NCBI GenBank assembly: GCA_900074885.1
Contig: FJUW01000035.1
Coordinates: 372,001 to 436,000 of the forward strand
DNA from: Rhynchosporium graminicola
Lineage: Eukaryota > Ascomycota > Leotiomycetes > Helotiales > Ploettnerulaceae
Length of the DNA stretch: 64,000 bases
Direction: 5' to 3'
The position numbers were made by a program, and so were the translations under genes. The notes beneath the pieces were generated by a model. That model had not been told where the DNA came from. It worked only from the letters and a program-made list of their open reading frames with translations, and searched no databases. This document shows positions 44,657 to 55,036 of the stretch, piece after piece; position 1 is the first letter of the stretch; each line of letters opens with the position of its first letter.

Positions 44657-45564
44657 TGCCTTGCCTTTCCTCCACTTGCCTCATACAGTATCTTTGTCCT
44701 TCGTGATGCGGCACGCATGTGTCCTTTTTCTAGTCAGCGACCCGGGAAATGTGACTGCCCTTTGTTGGCATTTGGGATGGGATTAGAAAGCCCAGTAGTA
44801 GATAAGTAATGCCTATAATTCAATAACACAGCTTCGACCGTCGATATCGAGCTCGGTCTGCTTTGTATGTCTTCTTGAGTCAATCCTCTGAATTTCGGAG
44901 ATCCTCGCTTCCCAGTATTTTTTTCCCAAAGTCTTTTTTTGTTCTGATTTGACAATATATATGCGTACAATCCTCGCCATCTAGTATCCTGAAGACTTTC
45001 TACATTTACCCTTTTTCGCATTCAGGATCTACTATCAATTACTCAATATAGAATGAATCCGTGGGTGCAGTTTGACCATGGGCACTCCCCAATCTTCCAC
45101 CACACAGGATGCTCCTCTCGCTTCTCCACGTCCGGTGCCAAGCATATAAAACAGTTTATTATGCTCAGGTCGTGGGGAAACCTTCCCCATCAATCAATCG
45201 CCTACACGGCACATTTCTATCTGAGGACCATCCGTATGATTTCCCCACGTCCTACTGGTCTGTCGAGTGCCGAGATGACTTCATCCAGACGTCTATATAT
45301 CTCCGCCTTGTACAAATGCAATCATGTCCCGGTACCAAGACGCTTGCTAGTAGGAGGTAAAAATCAGGACTTGATCGCTACGTTTCTTGGCTCCCCCTCT
45401 TCTATCAGCTTCCAGTTCAGGCTTCGGGGAATTAGGTCAGAAGGCAAACGATGAGAGTACTTGAATGGGGGTAAGGCCCGAGGTAGGATAGTTTTCGTTT
45501 TTACGTCCTGTTTGTTCAGCCTAGTTACTAGAATATCGCAGCTTCGCGCTTCATATCCGCAAAA

Positions 45565-47088
45565 ATGGTTCAGGTACCAGTATTTTCCCGACCTGTGTCT
45601 GCGTTCGCGATTGTACTTGCGATCTTCACGACATCAAGCTATGGACAAAAATGTGCAACTATCAGTCCCGCTCAAGGAGCGCCAGTAACAGTACCAGGTG
45701 TTCAGACGCGAGTGGTGATCAACGGCTTGAAATCTCCACGAGGAATGGTCTTCGATACTGCCGGGAACCTACTCGTTGTAGAACAAGGTGGTGGAGGAAT
45801 CCGCTACATCAAGCTGACTGATAATGGTGGAATCAATGTTTGCCTTACTTCAAGCAAGACATTGATCGCTGACAATACCGTAATCCATGCCTTCATTCTG
45901 AGCAGCAAATTACTGACCAGCCTAGCTCAATCATGGCATAGATCTCTCCGCCGATGGCAAGACACTATTTGCATCGAGCTTGCTTAACGTCTACTCATAT
46001 CCCTACAATGCTGCCACTGGTACTGTCGGGACCAGGAGAACTCTCGTTCAGAACATGCAAAATGGCGGACATTCTACCAGAACCTTATGGGTTTCTAGGT
46101 TTGATACAGACACACTTCTCGTTAGTCGGGGTTCGGATGGAAACCTCGATTTACCAACAGCGGAAATGACTTCCGGGCGAAGTCAGCTCCGAGCTTTCAG
46201 TATTTCTGCAACCAGCAAAGCAGCTGTAAATTACACAGCTGGAGAGGTCATCGCATGGGGACTTCGAAATAGCGTTGGTGTGAGCGAAGACCTCAGTACT
46301 GGTGGACTTGTAAGTACATCCGATTGTCCAGCGTGTAGTCAGAATTTGAGAGATAGATCCTAACATACCAAGTGGTCCGTCGAGAACTCCGTTGATGACA
46401 TGAAACGTCAAGGCGTTGACGTCCACCAAACAAACCCAGGCGAAGAACTCAACTACCACGGCCTCGTCAACAAGACGGCGGCATCACCCCAGCGTGGCCT
46501 GAATTATGGATATCCGTCCTGTTTCGCGGCCTGGGACCCGAGCGTGCTACCCAACAACGCCAATATCAAAGTGGGCACCCAATTCTTGATCGGCGATCCC
46601 TCGGACTCGAATACAGATGCGCTGTGTTTACAGCGTCAAGGGCCACGCTTGACGTTTCCGAGTCATACGGCGCCATTGGATGTCAAGTTCAATCGCAATG
46701 GCACAGCAGCGTACATCGCTTTTCATGGAAGCTGGTAAGTCACTTCAACCATTCGTTATACATAGAACTCCAATGGCAAGCCAACCTCAGAATCTAAACT
46801 CTGCTCTGAACCTCAACTGCCCTGTCCAATACCGAACCTCTAACTCGTAAAATCAGGAATCGCCAACCAGCCGACGGCTACCGCCTCTCACGAATCGCAT
46901 TTAAAAACGGTCAGCCCATTGAGCCCGTGACTAGCACAACAGCCGCTTTCAACATCCTATACAATCCCAATAATGCGAATTGCCCATCGAAATGTTTCCG
47001 GCCTACGACCTTGGCATTTGATGCGAAAGATAGGCTGTTCATGACGAGTGATTCGACGGGAGAGATTTATGTTATTATTGGTGCCTAG
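45565..47088 (+). CDS. Secreted PQQ-type glucose/sorbosone (pyranose) dehydrogenase-like protein
   Basis: Four exons with introns 45880-45925, 46310-46372 and 46735-46856 (122 nt, the longest in the window) give 430 aa. Signal peptide: MVQVPVFSRPVSAFAIVLAI with cleavage near SYG. The mature part is a six-bladed propeller of the soluble quinoprotein type: VINGLKSPRGMVFDTAGNLL, LNHGIDLSADGKTLFASS, GGHSTRTLWVS, AWGLRNSVGVSED, TNPGEELNYHGLV, HTAPLDVKFNRNG and the end AFDAKDRLFMTSDSTGEIYV. This fits the family of AA12 and sorbosone dehydrogenases, which oxidise sugars outside the cell with pyrroloquinoline quinone as cofactor. No cytochrome or cellulose-binding domain is attached. Cofactor residues could not be checked without alignment. 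Confidence 0.88.
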
Positions 47089-48495
47089 TTTTGTAGTTAC
47101 TAAGGTGCGAGAAGAAGTCAAATAGATTGGGCGAGAGAACGGAGAGGCTGGGATGTGACGAAATATATTGGAGAAAGGGGTTCTGTGTTCATATTTACCA
47201 TTTCCCACACAAGCCTTTGAGACGCGAATGGATCTCTGAGATGCTTTGCTCATTTCCCCAATTTCCCTCCTCCACAACAGTGCCCGAAACACCTCCATTT
47301 TTTCCGGCACACTCTCCATATCTAAGAATATATAATTGCCTCGAATTCCTGCCGCCATCCTAGATTCCCGAACCCTCATCTCGTACTCCCTGCCCGCAAG
47401 CTTGTCAACCGATCATTCAAGTGAAGCGTCACTATATACAAGCCTATCTATCTCGCTCTGAATTCTAACTCTCCAAGGATCTCCCGTGTCTTTTGATCTT
47501 CAGGATCTAGAGCAGTCGCGCGCGAGAAGAAGTATGTACATGAGCAAAAGCAGAAATAAGTTCGACAAGAAAGACCTGGTTAGGTATAAGCTCGGTCCTT
47601 AATTCGTAGTGAGGGTCCCTGGAAATGATCCTACATCAGATTTCGGTATGAAAGAGCATCGCAGCCACTTTGGGTAGTGCCACCCAACCTCCTAACTTGA
47701 GCATGAAGAGCGAAGATGAAGAGCGGAGGAGCAATTCGATAATTGCGCATCGAATTCATTCGAGGACGTGATCGATCGAATTGCGAGACATTCCAGACGT
47801 CGAAGGGATTTATTCCTGTGACGGGGATGGATGATCCGATGTTTTATCGGCGTACGTGAGTGATACGGTGGTACGTACTAGAAGGTCCCTTCATCTAGAG
47901 CAATCACATTCTCCGGGCGGAAGTTGAGGTAGGCGTCGTGGGCCTTTAGAAGCTTATTTCAGCATCTGTCGTAATCGAAGACAAGCACTATACTGTACTT
48001 ATACTTGGAAAAAAGGTTCGTCCCGCGAAGATCAACCGCTTCCCGTATCCCTTGTCAACCCTATTGCTTCACACTCGCCAAGATCGTCTGGACTCCTGGA
48101 GACGCGGCGAGAGGCTGTGCTGGCTCTACACTAAGAATCTATACGCCGTATTCAGTGGCGCTAAGCAAGCGGTTTGCTGAAAACAGTTTAGCTCAAGTAC
48201 CTATACGGCGTATTCGCCTTTCCGTATCAATAGTGGAAGCGACGATGAGAGGGAGATTGCGACAGTATATAGGTAGGAAGGAGGGTCTGCAGTTTGCCAG
48301 GAAGGAAAACAGATTGCATTGGTGATCTGTTCTCGACGTTCCGCATCGAAATCATCCAACGCACTCGTTCCAGCAAGCCAAACTTCGATCGGTCACACCT
48401 CGGTACAATCGACCACTTTCACTGTTTACATCGATCCACCAAGAACCGAGGCCAACAGTTCCGAATTCGAGATCTTAACGTCGGAATCCGATAAT
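47089..48495. other. Intergenic region; promoter of the RTA1-like gene at its right end
   Basis: About 1.4 kb. No gene is recognised. The right part carries a pair of 14-bp inverted elements described separately. Confidence 0.45.
48140..48215 (+). promoter_or_regulatory. Paired inverted elements upstream of the RTA1-like gene
   Basis: TATACGCCGTATTC (48140-48153) and TATACGGCGTATTC (48202-48215) share an 11-bp core, ATACGCCGTAT, which is the exact reverse complement of ATACGGCGTAT. The cores are 62 bp apart and 280-355 bp upstream of the ATG. CGCCG/CGGCG triplets resemble Zn2Cys6 half-sites, so an operator pair is likely. The binding factor is unknown. Confidence 0.5.
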
Positions 48496-49475
48496 ATGGC
48501 AGACAATGGGGACGTCTACCTGCTCTACCGATATAATCCTTCGATCGCAGCTGCTGCTGTAGCATGCGTCCTCTTTGCACTCACGACTGGAATGCATGTC
48601 TTCCAGATGTATCGCAGCCGCGCATGGTTCCTGGTTCCGCTCGTCATTGGAGGATTCTGTATGTAGCGATCTAGTCTTCATATTGTACTGTACTAACATT
48701 TTCCTCAGTTGAAATTATTGGCTTCGCAGCAAGGGCGTACTCAGCGTCACAACAGGCACCAAAGTGGACTCTTGGCCCCTTCATCATCCAATCGGTCTTG
48801 ACTCTGGTCGCACCAGCACTGTTCGCAGGCAGTATCTACATGATTCTAGGTCGGGTTATCTTGATGACCGATGGAGAGAGATATTCAATGGTGCGGCAGA
48901 AATGGCTTACGAAAACATTCGTATTTGGCGATATCTTTGCTTTCCTCATGCAATCTTCAGGTATATCTCTCCTTCCATCGAGCCTGCATGTAAAGAAATG
49001 ATCGCAGTTAACAATGATTCTTTACACAGGCGCTGGGCTCATGTCCTCTGCAAGCAATACCAAGACCGGTGAATATGTCGTAGTCGGCGGCCTCATTTTC
49101 CAAATCTTCTTCTTCGGTCTCTTTGTCGTCACCGCATCAATTTTCCACATCCGCCTCCAGAAAGTCCCAACTACAACCTCTCACTCCGTTCCATGGCGGA
49201 AACATCTCTGGGCGCTCTACATCTCCAGCGCTTTGATCCTGATCCGAAGCATCTTCCGTGTTGTGGAGTTCGTGCAAGGAAATTCCGGGTATCTGTTTAG
49301 TCATGAGGCGTTCATGTATGTGTTTGATGCCCTGCTTATGCTTGGTGTATTGGTGTTGTTCAATGTGGTGCATCCGGGTGAGATCAGAAGGTTTTTGGAG
49401 AGAGAGAAGAGGAGGACGAGTAGTGGCGAGAGCGAGGTGCAACTTGAAGAGCAGCTTCATACTCGTGGCAAGTGA
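48496..49475 (+). CDS. RTA1-like seven-helix membrane protein
   Basis: Three exons with introns 48659-48708 and 48961-49029 give 286 aa. It starts MADNGDVYLLYRYNPSIAAA, with YRYNPS near the N-terminus typical of the RTA1 family. Conserved blocks follow: EIIGFAARAYS, GPFIIQSVLTLVAPALFAGS, IYMILGRVI, FVFGDIFAFLMQSSGAGLM, GEYVVVGGLIFQIFFFGLFV, IRSIFRVVEFVQGNSGYL, and EAFMYVFDALLMLGVLVLF. Seven membrane helices. Yeast relatives (RTA1, RSB1) give resistance to aminocholesterol or export sphingoid bases at the plasma membrane; the fungal role of this copy is unknown. The C-terminal tail is charged (EREKRRTSSGESE). Confidence 0.93.
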
Positions 49476-51462
49476 AGAATTGAGATGGGGCGATGAAGGT
49501 CATTAGATACTCGCTACTATATCTCCACGATAGACGAAATATGTTTTGATTTCTACAATCAGCTGAGCATGAGTCACTTGGTGCAGCACACCACAAAAGC
49601 ACATCACAATAGCTTTGTTTTCGGCGGATAGATAGCTTGTTCTTAAAACAATAGAAATAGCAAATCAATGTGCATCTATCTCCCGGTTCCTGCCGATAAA
49701 TAGCACCAAGATAAGTACCCTTACAAGCCCTCTTCATATTCAGTTTTTGGCTAGTGTCAAGAAGTCAATTGTATTGACATCGCATCATCCATCCCCTCTC
49801 GAAGCTTAAGCCCGTAAAAAGACGGAGCGAAAAGACGATTAATCTCGGAATTGGATCCGATGCTTGACCGGTGAAGCGAGATCTTGACTACCTTAGGTGC
49901 TAAGGTCGACAGAAGCAATCAAAACTCACAACGCGACGTGGCAGACTTGTATTGAAATCACAAAAATCTCGCAGAAAACCGTCCGCAGTACAACCGTTTG
50001 ACGACCCAACTTTCGTGCTAATCTTATCTCAATAGAATATATACCTTTTCCTTACAAATTTCCTGAGCCATTCTTCCCGAAAGACGCAATTCTCCAACCT
50101 GGCTTACAGTATGTCTATCCGTACATACATAGCATGTTGCCGAAACTCCTCACTTCTCAGTATGCGCTCTATAGCTCCATTTTCTAATCCACAGATTACC
50201 TCCAATCTCACCACTTTTTAGACGCGGTAAGATTAACCGTATTCCCATCCGCACCTTCATATGGCGTCCTGAACTAAACCCGTCCGGTTTCCCTTAAAGT
50301 TCCCATTCCCCCTCTCCCACCCACAGATTAGCCCAATTACTATTGACCCGTACGCAGTGATGTCCCTATCCCAACCCAGGAACCCTGTAGCTGCAAATTG
50401 GCAATCTTGAGCTTTTGACAAGAAGAGAGGAGAGGAGAGGAGATCCAGTGTGCGAGGCACGCGAGATGGTGCGTTCACGGCTTTAGATACGCTACGTCAG
50501 ACCAATCTTTGGCTCTGATTTATGGTAGTAAATTCGGCGAGGCGGGCACGATGGAAATGCATGAAGTCAATACCCTGCTTCCCTTCTATTGCTTGGGTTC
50601 TACTATCTTTGGGATCGGAACCCGACTCTGAGGTTAGCTGTGGAATATCTTGAACGCACCCAGGTAAGTGTCTGTTCTAAGTACCATATCACTGAAATTC
50701 AAAGTATGGATGCAGTTCTATGTACTAAGCTTCTCTTGGACTTTCGAGACTACACATGTACCGGAGAATAATTATTGATCGTTGGCTCCGTCCAAGGGTT
50801 TCGCTTAATTCTTACACAAGGCCATTATCGGCATCAGTTGGCAAAGGAAAGCAGAGAATCATTCGATCACCATGAAGACGGGACTTGTTCAAGTCCAGTG
50901 GAGATGATTCCAGTTCGACTGAAGTTTGGGGTCGGAGACCATATCTTCCTGATGTCACGAAGTCAGTCTTCTCGAAGATGTTTGCAGACCGAGGTATCTG
51001 GATAGTAGAAGATATTTTGGCCTTGTCCTTGTAGAAACCGCCTGTACCAAGTCAACTGGCAGCGAGGGAAGATAATTCGATGTCAGTGTGAGTATAAGAT
51101 GTTCATCATGCATTTCAAGTGTGTAAATCATCAGGTATGACCATCTTTAGTAGATGTCGTAGAATACGTGAACTAGATGAGCCGCAAGGCCTCCCGTGAT
51201 TTTTGTCAGCCGGACTGCAAGTATTGGCCGAAAACAGAGTATTAAGACTCTTACCAGACACCACCAGGTGGTAGTCAGGAACAGCTAGATCACAAACCCG
51301 ACTTGGCTCCGGAGTATGTCCCAGAAACTGGTCATCACGTTAAGTTCGGCGTACTGATTGGTTATCTCGAGATTTCCCTCGTTTGGAAGGCACACCGGGC
51401 GGATCTAGGTGATCTTCTATTGCTTATATACACAAACGCTCCCAGGTCGAGGAAGCTTTAAT
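49476..51462. other. Intergenic, no recognised gene
   Basis: About 2 kb. A GAGAG tract occurs near 50426-50442. Frames of up to 76 codons have no recognisable features. Confidence 0.45.
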
Positions 51463-53365
51463 TCACACGCAATCGAACCTAAATCTCTCAGGTTTCCCTA
51501 AGAGCGTTTGACTCTTACAGCCTTTCAACACTTTCGCATGAATTTGTCCAGTATCTGCTATCCAGTTCAGCTGGTCTAACAGCCAGCGTCGCTGTGAATC
51601 AGACGTAGTTGGCACGCTGCTTGCGACATACAGAGGCCAGATAAGTGAAAACTTTCCGCTGTCGATGGCCTGTGGTGGGATTCCCGATGATGCTTGAGGC
51701 CATAGTGAGCCTGGTTTCAGAACGGTTGCGTGCTTCAGGTCAAAACAGTCGTATCCAAGCAAGAAGGGAATACTCGCACAGATTCCATCTACCATAGCTT
51801 GGTTTATGCCGTCTATTTTGACATTGGATGAGGCCGAGTCAGTGTTCTGAGTTTGAGAAATCAGATGAATAATAGACGAGAGGATCAACCGCGAGACTCG
51901 GTACAAGTTCCAGATCCGAGTGACATAATTGTTAGGATATCGATGGATCTCTTGAGGGACGTATACCGAGCCCTCGATCCAATCCTCTGACAGAATTCCG
52001 ATATTTGTGATAGCGCTATAGGTAAAATGGGTTGGCGTCTGGACGGCCCATGCCGCAAACTCCTCATCGAGATCTTTAGCATCCTTTTTGAGCTCAGAAA
52101 ATGTATCGACGTGAATTTTGAGGTTTTCTTGGGCGAGAAGTCGATTCGTCCGATCCTGGATTTTAGTAATGCGCATTGTCCTTGAGAGTAACCGATCTCC
52201 ATAATTTTCATATGGTAGCAGCGCATCTCCATTTTGTTCGAATATGGGATCAATGGGCGTAGAGCTTTGTATTTGACTCAGAATCTGTGATAACTATCAG
52301 CCATTATTAGATCAAACATAGCATCACAAATTTACGGCGCTCCGTCGAGCAAAGAGAAACATCATGCATGACATTGGCCCATTAAAGTTCTCCCTGCCAC
52401 GATTTTTGATGAGAGCTGTGACTCCATCAACATGTGTTCCCCAAGCAGGTAATGCTTCTTGATTAAAGGCCGTGGTCTGATATATGATTCGTCAGATTAC
52501 ATCCACATGATCTGACATTTGAAAACCATTGCAGGACTCACCTCGTATCCTTCGAGAAGGAGAGCAGCATACAAAGTCTCGTCTTTTTTAGCCTCGATCG
52601 AATCTCTAATGGATGCGGCTAATGCCAAAAGCGCTCGAGAGTAATGCATCCTAGCTGTTAGATCTACCTCATCATTATTGCCATGAGATCTCCCCCAAGC
52701 GGCATAAGATATAGCTCGGGCAGCCAATTGAAGTACCGAATCATGTCTGCTCCGGGACATGAGGATAGGAAGCTGACTGTGGAGATACTGTACATGATCT
52801 GAAATGACCAAATTGTCCATTGTCGTTTGGTAGAAGTAGCACAACCGGCGATCTTCCTCTGGAAAGAGAAGAGCCCTGGATGGGTCTGCGGTGAGCTGTT
52901 CATAGTTGTAGTACGGTCCACAGGTATTATTTTGTGACCGAACGTTGGGTTCCGGCGTTTCGATTGATTTTGCTCTCTGCTTGGTGGATTTCGGATTTAT
53001 ATGGCGGAATATGAGATCACTCTCGTCTCGGTAGCCGGTACATTGCCTTTTCATCCTTATGCACCGGGAGCTAATTGTGACTTCAGTATATACAAAATTC
53101 ACCGTCTCAGTTTCTGGGCAAACGAATTTATCTCAATCCCAAATCAATGTGTTAGGAAATTGAAAAACATACCAAGCTGGGCGTTTTTCATCGCACTGGT
53201 GGTTTCCATGTCAATTAAGATATCAGGGAAGTTCGACCTAAGACCTACTTTGGTGTGCAGTTTCCTGCACAATATGTCAAACACGCTTCAGATAGTGGAT
53301 ATGAATTGGGTAGCCACCCACCTGCAACCCTCGCATCCCTTACTCATCCTCCCTTGGAAAACCAT
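51463..53365 (-). CDS. Zn2Cys6 fungal-type transcription factor
   Basis: Six exons give 524 aa: 53322-53365, 53249-53264 (16 nt), 53173-53195 (23 nt), 52542-53070, 52336-52476 and 51463-52284, all joins in phase. The zinc cluster is complete only after splicing: Cys11, 14, 21, 28, 31, 38, spacing C-x2-C-x6-C-x6-C-x2-C-x6-C, reading GCEGCRKLHTKCDEKRPAC. The rest is an all-helical fungal regulator domain (DUF3468-like): CYFYQTTMDNLVISDHVQYL, SYAAWGRSHGNN, ALAASIRDSIEAKKDETLYA. It is probably a nuclear activator or repressor binding CGG-type sites. The start MVFQG is the first ATG; MSKGC (53346) is a close alternative. Targets are unknown, though the RTA1-like gene 2 kb away has CGG-containing inverted elements. 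Confidence 0.9.
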
Positions 53366-54847
53366 CGTGATCACATATGAATTTGCACAGATCCGTTGGA
53401 TTGTATGATCAAAGATTATTGCTTCACTTTCTGATGGTTGGAGCAGTTCTAAGTTCCGATGCCTTATGTTAGAAGGAGATGAGGGTTGGTCAAAAAGTGG
53501 GTCCAAGAATAGGGATGGCGCTAGTCTTGAAGTGGATTAAAACTTGGCATTATCGGCTTTCCCTCTCGTTACCACCACACCAAAAAAACCCCTCCTGTAG
53601 CTTTTATTTGTCTCTGAGTCTCTATGGCGTCTTATACGTACAAAGCTGCCGTGGTTTGTACCAGGTAAGAAGTCTCGCGCGCATCACTAAACACATGACT
53701 CGAGGGTACGGAATGATAGAGTCCTCCTCTTTGCAAGCTAGCTGCGGTGGATTATAGACTCGACACGAACTTGTCCGTCTCGCAAGTTCTCCAAAGTCCT
53801 CACGATTTTCCTCACGAACTTGGGCGAACGACTTGAAGAGGGGCATAGGTCCAGAGAAAATTGATCGAGCTCGTGTAACTGGTCTTCTCAGCTGACCCTT
53901 CGACTAATCCTTTATCACGGTCATGCGTCTGATATCAATCCGAGCACTGGCTTGGTAGATTCTTGTTTCCCGCCTAGACTTTGCGAGACGAATGGTAACA
54001 ATGTTGCGTTATGAGCTCTATGAAAAAGACAGTACTGCACTTGGCCCGAGATTGCAAGCAAAGGTACCAATAATCAATCGGAAAATAAAGATGTGAAATT
54101 ATTTCGTTAAGATGTATAATATTTGCTTGCTGTAGACTGAGAAGAGATAATACGAGACGTAACCCAGAGAATGATAAGGAAAGAAAAAATCCAGCTCAAT
54201 CTGACCGATATCCGTTTCCAGCAGGTCCTCATCTATATATCGTGCCCCTCATTGGCTTCATCTCCAGCTGCCATCCATTCTATCAAGCAAGTACTCTATT
54301 TCTATCACTGTAAGCTTAAATTCATCAGTCAACCTCCAAAATTGCTATCCCAAGCAGAGAACCGTTGTCTATGCCGCAAATGACCCCGAAAATGCCGATG
54401 AAAAAGTGCGAATGAGATGCGATGCGATACAAGAGTTGTATAGGAGGGTGGATTTAAATGCTCGATAACTGCGAATTCATTGCGCCGAGTCTATGCTGTC
54501 TATCCTTCTTGAACGCCGTTCCATGCTGATGCTAATACTGGTGAAAATGATTGTGCTGCGAAGAGTGAAGCGGGGTTGTAAATACTGGAGATCTATAATT
54601 CTATGCGATAGGGTGCGGTGACGTCAAAAATGCGATATGGTAACCCCGGAATGCTGGTCGTGAGACTATGCGTTTATTCTAAGCGATGTTTTGTTTTGTG
54701 ATGCGTTTCAGGAAAAATGGTCAGATTCGCTTGTCGGAAGCGAAGGAGCGATCTCCTCGGGCTCGGCCAATAGAAATGATTGAATGGTTGTTGGGTGGGC
54801 GAGGCAGAGGTGCGGACAAGGCTCCTGAAATTAAGTGAGACGAAGAC
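53366..54847. other. Intergenic, no recognised gene
   Basis: About 1.5 kb upstream of the regulator and downstream of the small acidic protein. Nothing recognised. Confidence 0.4.
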
Positions 54848-55036
54848 TTAGTTGTAACCTCCCCGTCCGTCCTCGTTTTCATCATCGTCGTCAGATCGCT
54901 TGGTAGAAGCAGCTGGGCTGGAGTTCATGGTTGTCAAAGTTCGAGACTCGTCGTCGGAGTCTGATGCTGAGGCTGGACCATTGTAACCACCACGGCCAGA
55001 GTTGGTGAATGTTTGGGTTGATGCAAAGCCAGCCAT
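54848..55036 (-). CDS. Small acidic protein with GRGGYN motifs, hypothetical
   Basis: A 62-aa single-exon protein that begins MAGFASTQTFTNSGRGGYNG and ends EDGRGGYN. The hexapeptide GRGGYN occurs twice, once at residues 14-19 and once as the last six residues, separated by a Ser/Asp/Glu-rich linker (ASDSDDESRT, DDDDENED). Such GRGG repeats recall fungal DUF3602 proteins, which have GRGGAGN repeats; this is a resemblance, not an assignment. No signal peptide or membrane segment. A TATA-like element lies 230 bp upstream. The short, clean frame, its repeat and the promoter element support a real gene, possibly strongly expressed. Confidence 0.65.
   Translation of the reverse strand: MAGFASTQTFTNSGRGGYNGPASASDSDDESRTLTTMNSSPAASTKRSDDDDENEDGRGGYN

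Larger units (their letters stand above)
43758..45564. other. Intergenic with several simple repeats
   Basis: About 1.8 kb with no gene recognised. It holds three microsatellites: CAGGA, ACAATT and CTT units, given separately. A 133-codon plus-strand frame starting at 45053 has no recognisable similarity. Confidence 0.5.

Noticed and set aside
44350..44718. Minus-strand frame with a long Lys run
   Set aside because: Produced by the (CTT)n microsatellite; no coding signal on either side.
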